A stretch of 64,000 nt of DNA from Psettodes erumei (lineage: Eukaryota > Chordata > Actinopteri > Pleuronectiformes > Psettodidae). The translations under genes were made by a program, and so were the position numbers. Positions 40,665 through 51,872 of the stretch are shown piece after piece (within the stretch, counting starts at the first letter, position 1; every line of letters begins with the position of its first letter). A model generated the notes under the pieces. It made no database searches and was not told the origin of the DNA. It worked only from the letters and a program-made list of their open reading frames with translations. The stretch covers positions 3,534,001 through 3,598,000 of the forward strand of contig JAFBJZ010000377.1 of the NCBI GenBank assembly GCA_016785225.1. The letters are read 5' to 3'.

Positions 40665-43479
40665 TCTCAAATTTCACTCTCGTCACTTATGTAATTATTT
40701 CTGCAGATATGGCGACTGAGATAGCTAGTACCAGTAATTCTGAAACGATTCAGTTTTTTAATTTTGTGAACTGCAGATAATGACAGACACAGTGATACTA
40801 ATCTATTGAAGTTAAGGATTCTTGGGAAAAGAAAGAGATTAAGGAGTGATTAAAAACAAGTGTACGTTATTTTCTCATTACATTCTGTTTTTTTGGCAGT
40901 GGAAAGTAGTTTGCTGTTAACATGTGAATCTTTTCAAGATTTCATAGTTTCCACTTACGAAACTGTTCACTGACATAAATGACACAAAAAATGACCTAAA
41001 CAGAATGCTTAAACAGTAGAATGTCTTTCATTTATTTTGTAAACCTTTCATACTTTAAGTAGTATGTTTTAAAACCAAAACATATGAGAGTCTGTGCATT
41101 CCTGCAGGGTGAATAACCATCATTGTCCAGTCTCACTCCAAATTATGCCTGGTAATGTAGAATCATAACTGACAGAAAAAGAACTATTTTATGACCAATT
41201 TAAAGCTGCTTAAGTTTAAGAGCTGGCCCAGGGAAGAGGAGAGCAATTCATAAGCTGCGTTCACTAACACTCACACACAGTCACACACACACTTGCCCTT
41301 GACTGTCAGGTGAAATGACTCTCTTCTTCTCCTTTGTGGCCCCCTGCTAGGCTCTTGACCTATGGCTGAAAGAGTCCCAGGCACTTTGCTGTGACAGTCT
41401 AAACAGATTGACTCAAGTGAATGACCTTGTCCATCCCCTCTGGACATCTGTACGCTCACCCGGCGTGGACAATCAATCTGGCTTTTTTTTAAAGTGCGTG
41501 CCGTGCCCTCGGTCACCATGAGAGGGTGCTGAGATACTCTCGAATCTCTTGCACACACGCTGTCGTCGCAGCTCCTGCTCTTCTTCGCGTCGCTGTGTGT
41601 TTGAGCGTGTCCTTTTCTTTCTCCTGTCTTTTTGTCCTCTCGACCCTTCAAAACTTTCCCTGCATCCCCGCACGAGAGCGCGTCCTTTGCTTGCTTCCCT
41701 GTGTGTCTGTGTGTGTGCGTCACAGTTAACTGTGAGTACTGTATGTGTGTCTGCACGTGCCTGTTCCGCTCTCTGTTGTGGAACAAATTACACAGCGGCT
41801 GGGGAGCCAAATGACTAATCAGTGGTACACAGATTAAAATCCAATTGCTGCAATTTGAAGCCACACAGGAGTAGTATGGCAAATTAACTACTACAGTGTC
41901 TGTGCCGCTGTCTACACCAGGCATACCTGTTAGATGTTGATCTTTTAATTAGTGCGGCCCATAGAAACTGTAGATCAAAGATTTTGAAATTGTATATTTT
42001 GCTTTCAAACCTGGAAAAAGACGCGATGAGGGATTTTGAAAACACGACGCCGCTGACAAATGACACGTCAACTTGTGATACCCAAGTTAAAAAGAATGGA
42101 CGCCGTGTGTCCGTCCACGCGCTTTGTCGACAGCTCCTAGCACCGAGCTTAATGCATGTCAGGAGCTGAGCTGCAGATTGTCTGAGATGTGATATGTGCA
42201 TGAAAGGCAATAAAAAAAAAAAGGTGAACAAAGTTGGAGCGAACCGCAGTCGGTGGTTAATTTGCTCATATTCACCAGGAGGAGCATTAGGGAGATGAAG
42301 TGTTGCGCTTACGATGGGGCTGGGAGGATGGGACGCTGTCTGCAGTCACTCATGCGCCATCACTGTATCATTCCCTGCCCACAATAACCACTTATCAACC
42401 ACAGGCTAAAGTGGCCATTGCCGGGGCTTACCATCTCCGACTTAGAAATGGATTGCAATCGCCTGTGTGTTTATTTTAAACTGCAGCCCAGCAGACAATT
42501 CATTTCTCCTCACACAAAAACATGCTCACGGAGAGAATGAATGATAAGAATAATGAGCCAGCCCTGGCCAAGCCCGCTCATCCCTGTAGGTGAAACCCGA
42601 CAATTGACTCCCCTATTTATTATAGTATCCTTTTTTTTCCTCCCCGTTTTGGATGTAGAGAAGTGCAATATGCGCTCGAGCAGGGCTGAGACACAACATG
42701 AATGCCTGCCTGGAATACTCTCAATGGCAAAAAATAATCTCATTTTGTCTGGGAGTGTAAAAATCCTGTTTGCATGGCTGTGGCGTGTGTCTTTGTGCCT
42801 GAGTGTCTTATGGCAGGCAGGAGACGTGTGTGCAGGCTGTCGCTGAAACCATAACAATCGCGCTGAAACACTTCATTGGGAATGAATCGAAACATGCCAC
42901 GTTTACCTTTTTCCACAGATGTGACATATTTTAGTTTTGGATCGTGCACACAAAGGACGGCCTTGTTATTTTTTTTTTTCAAGATTCCTAAACAGTGTGG
43001 AAAATGCTGTATCTGCCAACAGTTTCCCTTTTTAAACACTTTATTAAGCAGCAGTGGTTAAGCTGCTCTTCTTCAGTGTCCTGCACACCCCGGCTCAGCA
43101 GCAGAACTGAGCTCACCTGGGAGCTGTTACGGCCCCTGTGGACACTGAGCAACTCCGCTGGAGCAGCTCCGAGCGCAGATGTTTTGTTCAAAGGTTCTGC
43201 ATGGTAGCTGCTGAGGGAGGAGAGAATGTGTTGGGCGCTTTTTCCAACCATTCAGAACCTGTACTTTATCTTCATAAGCCCACTTCACCAAAGTTTGGAG
43301 AGCTGTAATGCAGCCGAAGAAGTTTTCTAGCGCCGATCCGGGACCGCCATAACGTTTTACTCAGCGGTTCGAGTCATTCTTTGGCTCTCCAAAGTTGTTA
43401 CCAGAAAAACTTCTTGCTTCATGAAGATTGATATCGCTCTTGTCACCCAGGATCCCATTGGTTTGGATTTGCATTAAGG
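40665..43479. other. Intergenic, nothing firmly recognised
   Basis: The long minus-strand open frame at 41271-41924 is low-complexity His/Thr/Arg/Ser text from CA- and CT-rich DNA, with no domain. A segment at 41800-41900 around AGATTAAAATCCAATTGCTG resembles a conserved non-coding element but is untested. Confidence 0.35.
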
Positions 43480-43712
43480 CTGGAAACCTCTATGGTTCAC
43501 TCATTTATGTTGCATCTCACTTGTTTAATTTGTACAGACTAACAACAAATAGTGGTTTTAAGCGAGGTTATGTGCCAGACTTTCCCCTGACTGGGAGCAG
43601 TAACTTGATGACACGACTTCAGGAAATGAACTTGTTGATTAGTGAGCTATAGAGGTGCAAGCTGTTTGCCCCGTTTCCAATAGTTTTGCTGAGATAAGCT
43701 ACCTACAAGCTA
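43480..43712 (+). repeat. Teleost interspersed repeat interrupted by a Tc1-like element
   Basis: Contains GTTATGTGCCAGACTTTCCC, GTGAGCTATAGAGGTGCAAG, CTGTTTGCCCCGTTTCC and GAGATAAGCTA, matching the copy at 35400-35650. It stops abruptly at the Tc1-like terminal repeat beginning at about 43713. Confidence 0.55.
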
Positions 43713-44398
43713 CACTCAGTCGACCACTTTAGTAGGGACACCTGTGCACCAATCATGTGGAAGTGGCGCACAGTATAAAATCGTGCAGCCAGAGGTCAAA
43801 AATGTGACTGAGGCGCAATTGTTGGTGCCAGTCTTGGGTTTTCTGAAACTGCTGATCGCCACTGGCCAGTCGAAGGCTGGAAAAACGTTGCTTTGTTCTG
43901 ATGGATCTGGATTTCTGCTGAGGCTGCAGAGGGTAGGGTCAGAGTCTGGCATCGAGTGCACGCATCCGCGGACCCAACCAGCCTTCTGTCGGCAGTCCAG
44001 ACTGGTGGTTGTGGTGTAATGGTGTGGGGAATGTTTTCTTGGCACACTCTGGGCCTCTTATTACCAGTCACTCGTGGTCTGAATGTCACAGCCTGCCTGA
44101 GTATTGTTACTGACCGTGTGCACCTCTTTATAGCCACACAGTTCGCCGTCTTGCTACTTCCAGCCTCATAATGCACCGTGTCACAAAGTAAAAGTTTCAA
44201 ACTGCTTTCATCGAGCAGCACCTTTGGTGACGTGGTAGAACAGGAGATCTGCAGCATGAACGTGCAGATCCGCAGAAATGATGCGGCGCAGTCATGTCGA
44301 CACGGAGCGCCTCGTTAAAGCCGCGTCACGAAGAGCCGGAAAGCAGAGGGAGGAACTACCCAGCGTTAGTGTGTTGTTTCTAATAAAGTGCTCAGTGC
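43711..44398 (+). mobile_element. Decayed Tc1/mariner-family DNA transposon
   Basis: The left terminal repeat CACTCAGTCGACCACTTTAG begins at 43713 and is mirrored at 44380-44397 by CTAATAAAGTGCTCAGTG. Between them, 43,956-44,170 on plus encodes GCGVMVWGMFSWHTLG and further transposase-like text, recognisable as the Tc1 transposase core before the DDE middle acidic residue. Compared with a full copy of this fish family (about 1.2 kb), it lacks roughly 500 bp of the DNA-binding half and has frameshifts. It is non-autonomous and dead. Confidence 0.85.
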
Positions 44399-46180
44399 AT
44401 GTGCATGATATAATGATTTCACAGTGGCGTGATTATAAGCTTTTATTTTGTCGTATTGCTACAAGGCATGCCACTGTCAATAAATCATTAAATCACTGTA
44501 GCTCGGGGCTTGGTCAAAGGGCCGTCCAAAAGCCATTACTCCAGATGGTGCATTAGGATGAATATCATTATGATGATATCATCCCCCAAAGGTCCTTTCT
44601 TTCTTCTGTTGTTTTCATCCTATCATGTTTTATGGCTTACCACCACACCACCATTTTGCCATGTGGTCTTTAACTTACTGCAGGTATAGCGTTCTTACAT
44701 GAGGACACAGTGTTGGGGGAAATTGTGTCATTTTTTTCTCCCCTCTTTGCTCCAGATTACAACACTTTGAGCAGGTTGTTCTTTTTTAACTCCCTTTCAG
44801 TGTATTAAGCAAAGCTCTTTTCAATCCTCAACCAAAAAAAGAGAGAGAGAGAAGAAGAAGATTCCTCAGGCTGAAACAATTTCCTCCCCTGTCTTCTCTT
44901 CTCTTTTGACTATATTTCTAAATTTACCCATCCATTAGTGGGAGACACAGAAGAAGACAGAGGCTGCTCGAGCTTTTAACAAGGCTCCTTCTTCACTTCA
45001 GCGTCATGCTCTGCTGGGCTTCAAAACATGCAGCCCTCTTTTGTGTCTTTATTATGGCTGGTGCTGAAAGAGAGATGAGTTTGAGGTTGTTGAGCTTTTA
45101 TGTATGTGAGTGTGTCTGTGTGTGCGTGGTGGCGAGAAGGGGGGCTGACCTCAATAAAATTTTAGGGAAGTTGCAGCAGCAGCAGTAGGTAGTATTTGGT
45201 GTGGGAAGGGGGTGGCGGTAGGTAGGTTGGTGTGTGTGTGTGTGTGTGTGTGGGTGTGTAGTTACGTCCCAGTTATCTACCACAGATAATTGATGCGGAC
45301 AAGCTCGAGTGAAATCTCTGTGACAGCGATAGGCAGGCCGCACACTCGCCGTTGATGGATGCCCATGTCAATCTTTCTGACCCCCTCCTCCACCCCCACC
45401 CCGCCCCAATCCCCTTCATTCACACACAAGCTATGAGTTCCTTTCAGCGGGGCACAAAAGGAGCAGTCTCCTGGCATGCCGGCACCAGCTGAGCTGTAAC
45501 AGAACGGTGCTCAGAGGGCACGGGGGGGGGGGGCGGAGGATGGAAAATATTGGGAGGGAGGAGAGACTTGAGGCAATATTAACGAGGTAACAGAGGCGGG
45601 AGGTGAGGAGGAGGACAGAGGATTGATAGAAAAATATAAAAGTTGGTGAGATGAGGAGGTGAGGCGGGTGGGAGAGAGGAGGCGGTTGGCTCAAAGATGG
45701 ATGGAAAAGAAGGCGAGGACAAGGAGGAGTGTTTTTGTCAACTGTGCTGAGCTTCTCCTGTGATGCTTGGGAAGCTGCTTAGCATTCTTCCTCTCTCACG
45801 CTCACTCCAACTTTAGAGCTGGCTCAGCAGAGAACACATAGAGTGGCGTGATTAATTTAAGGATGCAGTGAGCTTTTTGGCCAGCACACACACACACACA
45901 CAGATACACACTCCCACGCAAACTCACACATCTGAATGGAGGTAGCTGTTGTAAAGAAGTCGCTTTTCAAACTGGAATTTAGCTGGGTGTCGACATGACA
46001 TAATGAAAACTTCAGATCAGGCTTATCAAAAGGGCACAGCAGCAACTATAAGTCAGGATGCTGTTTTTAGCCAAATAAAATGAGCAAAAACTTCTTTAAA
46101 CGCAAATGAAATCATGTGGGAAATAATGTGCTTTGAATACAAAGTGATATGGTAAAAAAAAAACAACAACTTATAACTAC
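44399..46180. other. Intergenic with low-complexity tracts
   Basis: Contains GA-rich tracts (44838-44862 and 45530-45730), a CAG repeat at about 45174-45186 and CA/GT runs. No exon is supported. Confidence 0.4.
45230..45252. repeat. (GT)n microsatellite
   Basis: About 11 GT units. Confidence 0.9.
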
Positions 46181-46189
46181 TTCCAGATC

Positions 46190-46520
46190 AAATGTGAGAT
46201 GATTGTCATCCTCTGGTGACCATGAATGTCAGTAACAGATCTCATAGCATTACATATCCATACAATAGCTGTGAGGATATTTCAATAAGTCCCACATTTT
46301 AACCTCATGTTGGTTCTAGAGGAAAAAAATCAAGGGGTTACCAAAGTCACCTTCTGAAGATCATGAATATCTGTGGCAAACTCTATGTCAGTCCATCCAT
46401 TAGTTTCCAAGTTATTTCACTCTGAACCACGAAGGTCAGTCTCATGGCGGCACGAGGTAGAAAATCAATGGAATTGCCAAAATCAGTAAGATTCATCCCC
46501 AGTGGAAAACTGGTTGTGAA
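46190..46520 (+). repeat. Teleost interspersed repeat, partly tandem
   Basis: Two or three imperfect units share CATCCTCTGGTGACCATGAA-like and GAGGAAAAAAATCAAGGGGT-type text, then GATCATGAATATCTGTGG and CAGTCCATCCATTAG. It is related to the minus-orientation copy at 33710-34300. Confidence 0.6.
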
Positions 46521-47760
46521 TTCATCCAATAATGTACTTTTTAATTCAAATTTAATTCAAAAAAACCAAATTGGAATCGATCTTTAGAGGTGCTCGGACC
46601 TTCTACGGTCTTCTCGTATCACTCCGACCCCTTTTAATATCCTGTCCCCCTCTTTGACGCATCTATTTCTTTGTCAGTGTCTCTCACTTTCCTTGTTGTC
46701 TTATGATGTCATGGTGCTGGTGAAGGCAGATCGGATCTGAGCTGAACAGGGTGAACCCAAAAGGGACAGATGAAGTAAGCAGCGCTCAAGATGCGGAGCT
46801 GCTTTCATGCGGCACAGGCTGCCACTTTCCTCGCCTCTTGGTTTCTTGCGTGCGTCTAAACTGTGCGAGCCTACCTGTCGCATCGTACCCTCAGGTCTCT
46901 TTCACATGAGTTCCACTGACCACTCCACCATGAGAAAAAAACACCTCAGCCCGGAGCGAGGAGGAAGTGAACGAACGCCCACTGGTGCTTCCTGAAAGAA
47001 AGCCGTGCCGGTGGAGCGGCGTGCGCGGTGGGCACTGCATTGAGAACTGGACCGCTCGCTCTCCTGGCGTGGGTAGCATTCATATTTTCGCTGCCACGAG
47101 TGCCTGCGGTGCAGCGAGGGGCTGGCTGGCAGGCTCGGGGAAAAGGACCCATCTGTTGTATGAGATTATTTCAAACCAGGAACGGCACAGGATGTCACCT
47201 GTTTGGAGAGGCTCATGGGAGGTGGGATTATTGGGAGGAGGGCACTGCACTTGTGTGTGTGGGTGGGAGGAGACGGCATGTGTTCCCTCATCCAGTTGAG
47301 TCGCGGTTTCATTCGTATGTGTGTGTGTTAAATGTGATTCTGTATGCGACTGTACATCTGCTGACCGATAAATGTGTTTATAGCCAAAGTAAAAAGACTC
47401 TCCGAGGAGAAGAAGGTGCAGCTTCCCCTAATTTATTGTATCAACTTTCATATATTTTTATTGCACTTCTTTCAGATATTATCTCCAGTAATCTGGATTT
47501 GTTCTGTTTTTATAAAATATATCATTCTCTGTAGCTGCGACAACTCAAAAGCCCCACGGATCCTGAAATTTCCATTGCATGTAATGTATGCAGGAAGAAT
47601 TGTACAGGATACCACAAGCAACTCCCTGCAGGTTTTAGCGAGAATCTGCTTTGATTTTAATTCCCACCTTTACAGTCAGTTGTGTTTGAATGTGAATGTG
47701 CCACATCTCAGCTTTCATTTCAGTAAGAGTGCATTGATATATGAAAGAACTGCGTGGGAT

Positions 47761-48587
47761 TCCAAAGCTTATCCTTCACAGTCAATGACTTCCTGAAGTC
47801 TTTGACCCACAGACTTCAGCAGATGCTCTCCCAGAGCTTCACTGCAGCCTCCTCCAGCTCTTAAGCTTGTTGCAGGGTCTCACTGTCTTTAGTCTGGTCT
47901 TCACCAAGTGGACTGCTGCTCAGCTGGACCCAGATCAGGTGAATGACTCGGCCAGTCGAGGATATTCCACCTGTTCACCCTGAAAAGCTCTATGGCTGTG
48001 TGTTTCAGGATCATTGTCCTGCTGAATGATGAAATGTTGTCCAGTGCGTTTTGGATCCGAGCTCACAGAATGCTCCCGTATTCCTCTGCATTCATCCCGT
48101 TGATTCTGTCAGCAGTGAGATCATCAGTAAATGCCAGGGTGTCGGTTGTGTTGGCAGCCTTACGCACATGCCTAAGCCCTAACAGAACCATCGCCATGTT
48201 TGACAGATGAGGTGGTGGTTTTGGGTCATGAGCTGTTCTTTTTTCCCTCCACACTTCCCTCTTTCCATCACTTTGATAGAGAACGATTTTTCTTTCATCA
48301 CAGGAGTTTGTTCCAGGACTGTATTGGTGTCTTCAGAGTGTGTGTTGTTGTGAACTACATCCTGACCTTTCTGTTTTTGAGGTTCGCATCTTGCAGTGAA
48401 TCCTCTGAGGTTCTGGTCCTGAAGTCTTTGACAAGGAAACATGTCCGCCTACATCCTGGAGAGCATTCTCGTCTTGCTGTGCAGTCATAAAGAGGTTTTT
48501 CTTTGCCATGCAAATGATTTTCTGCTCATCCACAAGACTTTTCAGTGTCTCTTTTCCTCCCTCTCTCTCTCTCTCTCTGGCCTAAAT
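47761..48587 (-). mobile_element. Tc1-like transposon remnant, copy A
   Basis: The minus strand encodes a broken Tc1-like transposase: ADRINGMNAEEYGSIL, then RVNRWNILDWPSHSPDLGP, which matches the WPSQSPDLNPIE signature around the last catalytic acidic residue, and finally LQEVIDCEG. Frameshifts separate these blocks and the DND-PKHT motif is degraded. The copy is about 830 bp and nearly identical to copy B at 51036-51872, in the same orientation. It ends in a CT-rich tract. No intact terminal repeats are seen. Confidence 0.8.
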
Positions 48588-49041
48588 AAAGGGTAAAAAG
48601 CAGTGAAAGTGGCAGAGGAAGGTACACACTGCCACGTCACTACCTCAAAGTGCCACTGAGGGAGTCAGACCTTCGGCCAAGGTTAGACTGATGCACCACC
48701 TGCATCCTAATGGCCGTAAAGCAGAATCCCTGCCTGCAGGTGATGAATGAGTGTCGTGTCAGGAGGGAAGGGGAACGGGAGGAGGAGGAGGAAGATGAAA
48801 TTTGGCTCTAGAGATGTTGCCCACAGGATACTTGGGCACAGACCTCAGGAAGCACTAACCTCTTCACTCTGCCATCTGTGGCTCAGAGGTGTGTGTGTGT
48901 GTGGTGTTTTTTGTGTAGGAATGTGTGTAGTGTGTGCATTAAAGGGACATATTTTTTGTAGTTTTGGGAAACTATTTGAGTTGCATATGTATGAGCAGTA
49001 TTTGAATAATGCCTGATGCATTTTGGATATATAGTAACTAC

Positions 49042-49061
49042 GTGTGTGTGTGTGTGTGTGT
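49042..49061. repeat. (GT)n microsatellite
   Basis: Ten GT units. Confidence 0.9.
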
Positions 49062-49125
49062 CTGTCTCAGTTTACCTTTATACCTGTACCTTAGATTTCT
49101 GTGAGATTTCTTTTTTCTCCACCCT

Positions 49126-49181
<56 letters not shown>
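49126..49181. repeat. (CT)n(CA)n compound microsatellite
   Basis: CT units followed by about 20 CA units. Confidence 0.95.
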
Positions 49182-49182
<1 letters not shown>

Positions 49183-49814
49183 GAGCACCTCTGCGCCTCC
49201 ACCAAGCAGAACAGATGGGAGAACAGGAGAGAGGGTTCCCACGTCCGCTCCTCCACCTCGTCCAAACTCAACCCATCGCAGCCCAGTCTGCCTCGACCCT
49301 GCCAGAACCACCGTGACTCAGCCAAAACACACGCGCACACACACATGCACACACACACCTCTGCTGGAACCCACACGCTCCAAAAATACCATGCCAAACT
49401 CATACGCACGCAAACACCGTTAAACACACATTTATTCCCAAAGTCGCAAATTCACATGCAAACACACACATCAAGTACTTTGGCTGCCCGACCGTCCAGA
49501 GTGACACCAGAGAGTCAAATTATGATGAGGTAATCAAACGGCAGTAAGCGGTGATCTATCTCACATCGATCTCCAAGTTATAAGGACTCTGCTGATAAAA
49601 CGCTGTTGTGATCTGCAGTAAATCCAAGGACCGTGGCCACAGCAGCTGAATGAGAAGAAAAAATAAAAGACGACGGCCTCTGAGGAATAATGGCACATTT
49701 GATTTTTCTTGCCGCCAGAGTCGGTCGCTTTAAAGACATAACCAATCGGGGACCTGCCTGAGAGCAAATGGACTGGAACCGCAAGCAGTAAACAACAAAC
49801 GTGTTTCCAGGGGC

Positions 49815-50830
49815 CTGTACTACGGAGCAAGATCAACATATCCAGGATATCTGTTCATTATCTGGCTCACGACAATCACTGACCACACGGAGTAATCTCC
49901 ACTCTCTCCGGCGTCCAGCTGGGGGCGAGTACCATCACCAGAAGAGTGTCAGCTTTGTGTGAAGACTTGGCAGAACAGCTGGGCCGAGATCTGGGTACGT
50001 GCAGGAGGTTTGTTAGGTTTCCGATGCGACGAGTCAGTGGACACCAGCGATTACGTCGCAGCTTACAGCAACTGTCTGTTTGGTGCTCCGTGATTCCTCC
50101 GCCAAAAAAGATTTCCGCATTACGACTGCATCGCTCACCAGCAGCCGACACGTGCAAGCGCTGACGGGGTTTGAACACATAGTGATTCCAGTCAAGAGAA
50201 TCATAAACAGCATCCACTCCAAAGCGAAACATCACAGGTCATTCAAGGTTCTGTTGCAGGGGCTGCAGGCGGAATATGGTGACCTGTTACTACTGCAAAT
50301 CCGATGGCTCAGCAGGGGAAGGGTTTTGCAGCATTTTTATCACTTTTGGGTGAAATCAAAGAGTTCACGGAATCCAGAGAGGAGCACGCCTCGCTGCTTC
50401 AGAACACTGAGTGGATACTAACTAGACCTTGCATTTCTAATGGATCGCTGGGAAACTGAACCATTTGAACTGTGAGCTGTCAGGCACAGGTAACACTGTC
50501 TCCGAAAAGATCAGCGCTGTAAATGCAACGCCAAGACAAACATTTTCATTTGTGCGTGTGTTTCCACAAAAGGACGTTTCCGCACTCTTTGCTGTCAGTG
50601 CTGCATGACAACGCCTCTGCACCTGGAGCCTCGGGCAAGGCTGCAGAAAAGTGTGCTCAACTCATAAACAGACTTCAGTAAGAGTTGGAAGACAGGTTCT
50701 GTGACTTTGATGAGCTGGAGCCATGTGTGTAATTCATTTCAAATCCTTTCATGCAAGTGGATATGACATGCATTGCTGAGCAACTAAGTGCAGCTTTCAG
50801 CTTGGATGCTGGTGAGGTAGAGACTGAAAT
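49815..50830 (+). mobile_element. Decayed hAT-superfamily transposase remnant (GTF2IRD2/ZBED-like)
   Basis: The plus strand carries, across several frames, LCEDLAEQLGRDLGTC, then FKVLLQGLQAEYGDLLLLQ followed by IRWLSRGRVLQHF, LGEIKEFTESREEHASLLQN and a Phe/Pro-rich tail. The RWLSRG block with the following FxLxxEIKEF is the signature of the domesticated and free hAT transposases seen in GTF2IRD2 and ZBED5-like proteins. Multiple stops and frameshifts show it is a pseudogene. It lies between the two Tc1-like copies. Confidence 0.65.
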
Positions 50831-51035
50831 TCACCCATAGCAAACTGACATTCACCTCAAAGAACAATATACAATGTGTATATACGTGTGGCTATATATC
50901 TGTGTTTTCCTATAATGATACTTGGTCAGTCTCCTCATAGATGTAAACTATTAATGCATGATGGACCCCTCCACATTACTCTTCACCCTTCAGGTACTAA
51001 ATGTGTAGGAGATAAAGCCAGTTTAACACATAGAG

Positions 51036-51872
51036 TCCAAAGCTTATCCTTCACAGTCAATGACTTCCTGGAGTCTTTGACCCACAGACTTCAGCAGATG
51101 TTTTGTATCTTCTGTGGTGATGCTCTCCCAGAGCTTCACTGCAGCCTCCTCCAGCTCTTCAGCTTGTTGCAGGGTCTCACTATCTCATGGGTCTTCACCA
51201 AGTGGACTGCTGCTCAGCTGGACCCAGATCAGGTGAATGACTCGGCCAGTCGAGGATATTCCACCTGTTCACCCTGAAAAGCTCTTTGTCCGTGTGTTTC
51301 AGGATCATTGTCCTGCTGAATGATGAAATGTTGTCCAGTGCGTTTTGGATCCGAGCTCACAGAATGCTCCCGTATTCCTCTGCATTCATCCCGTTGATTC
51401 TGTCAGCAGTGAGATCATCAGTAAATGCCAGGGTGTCGGTTGTGTTGGCAGCCTTACGCACATGCCTAAGCCCTAACAGAACCATCGCCATGTTTGACAG
51501 ATGAGGTGGTGGTTTTGGGTCATGAGCTGTTCTTTTTTCCCTCCACACTTCCCTCTTTCCATCACTTTGATAGAGAACGATTTTTCTTTCATCACAGGAG
51601 TTTGTTCCAGGACTGTATTGGTGTCTTCAGAGTGTGTGTTGTTGTGAACTACATCCTGACCTTTCTGTTTTTGAGGTTCACATCTTGCAGTGAATCCTCT
51701 GAGGTTCTGGTCCTGAAGTCTTTGACAAGGAAACATGTCCGCCTACATCCTGGAGAGCATTCTCGTCTTGCTGTGCAGTCATAAAGAGGTTTTTCTTTGC
51801 CATGCAATTGATTTTCTGCTCATCCACAAGACATCTATGTCTCTCTTTTCCGTCTCTCTCTCTCTGGCCTAT
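51036..51872 (-). mobile_element. Tc1-like transposon remnant, copy B
   Basis: Same element as 47761-48587. Across 51340-51800 it differs from copy A at only a few positions, for example A instead of G near 51680. It retains a segment of about 22 bp (51100-51121) that copy A lacks, and it lacks about 10 bp that copy A has at the CTTTAGTCTG position. The independent indels show neither is a simple copy of the other's present state. Confidence 0.8.

Larger units (their letters stand above)
48588..49810. other. Intergenic with compound microsatellites
   Basis: Contains (GT)n at 49042-49061 and (CT)n(CA)n at 49126-49181, with interrupted CA text to about 49470. No supported exon; open frames here are low-complexity. 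Confidence 0.5.

Noticed and set aside
41271..41924. Longest open frame outside the known genes (217 codons, minus)
   Set aside because: The translation is low-complexity text derived from CA/CT-rich DNA, with no domain, no splice context and an opposing open frame set.
43366..43380. GGTTCGAGTC, a tRNA B-box-like string
   Set aside because: No A box at the right distance and the upstream sequence does not fold as a cloverleaf.
47992..48490. Plus-strand frames repeated identically at 51286-51784
   Set aside because: They are antisense readings of the Tc1-like transposase remnant; the transposase homology is on the minus strand.
49038..49427. 129-codon minus-strand frame
   Set aside because: It is a translation of the (CT)n(CA)n microsatellite and flanking CA-rich DNA.
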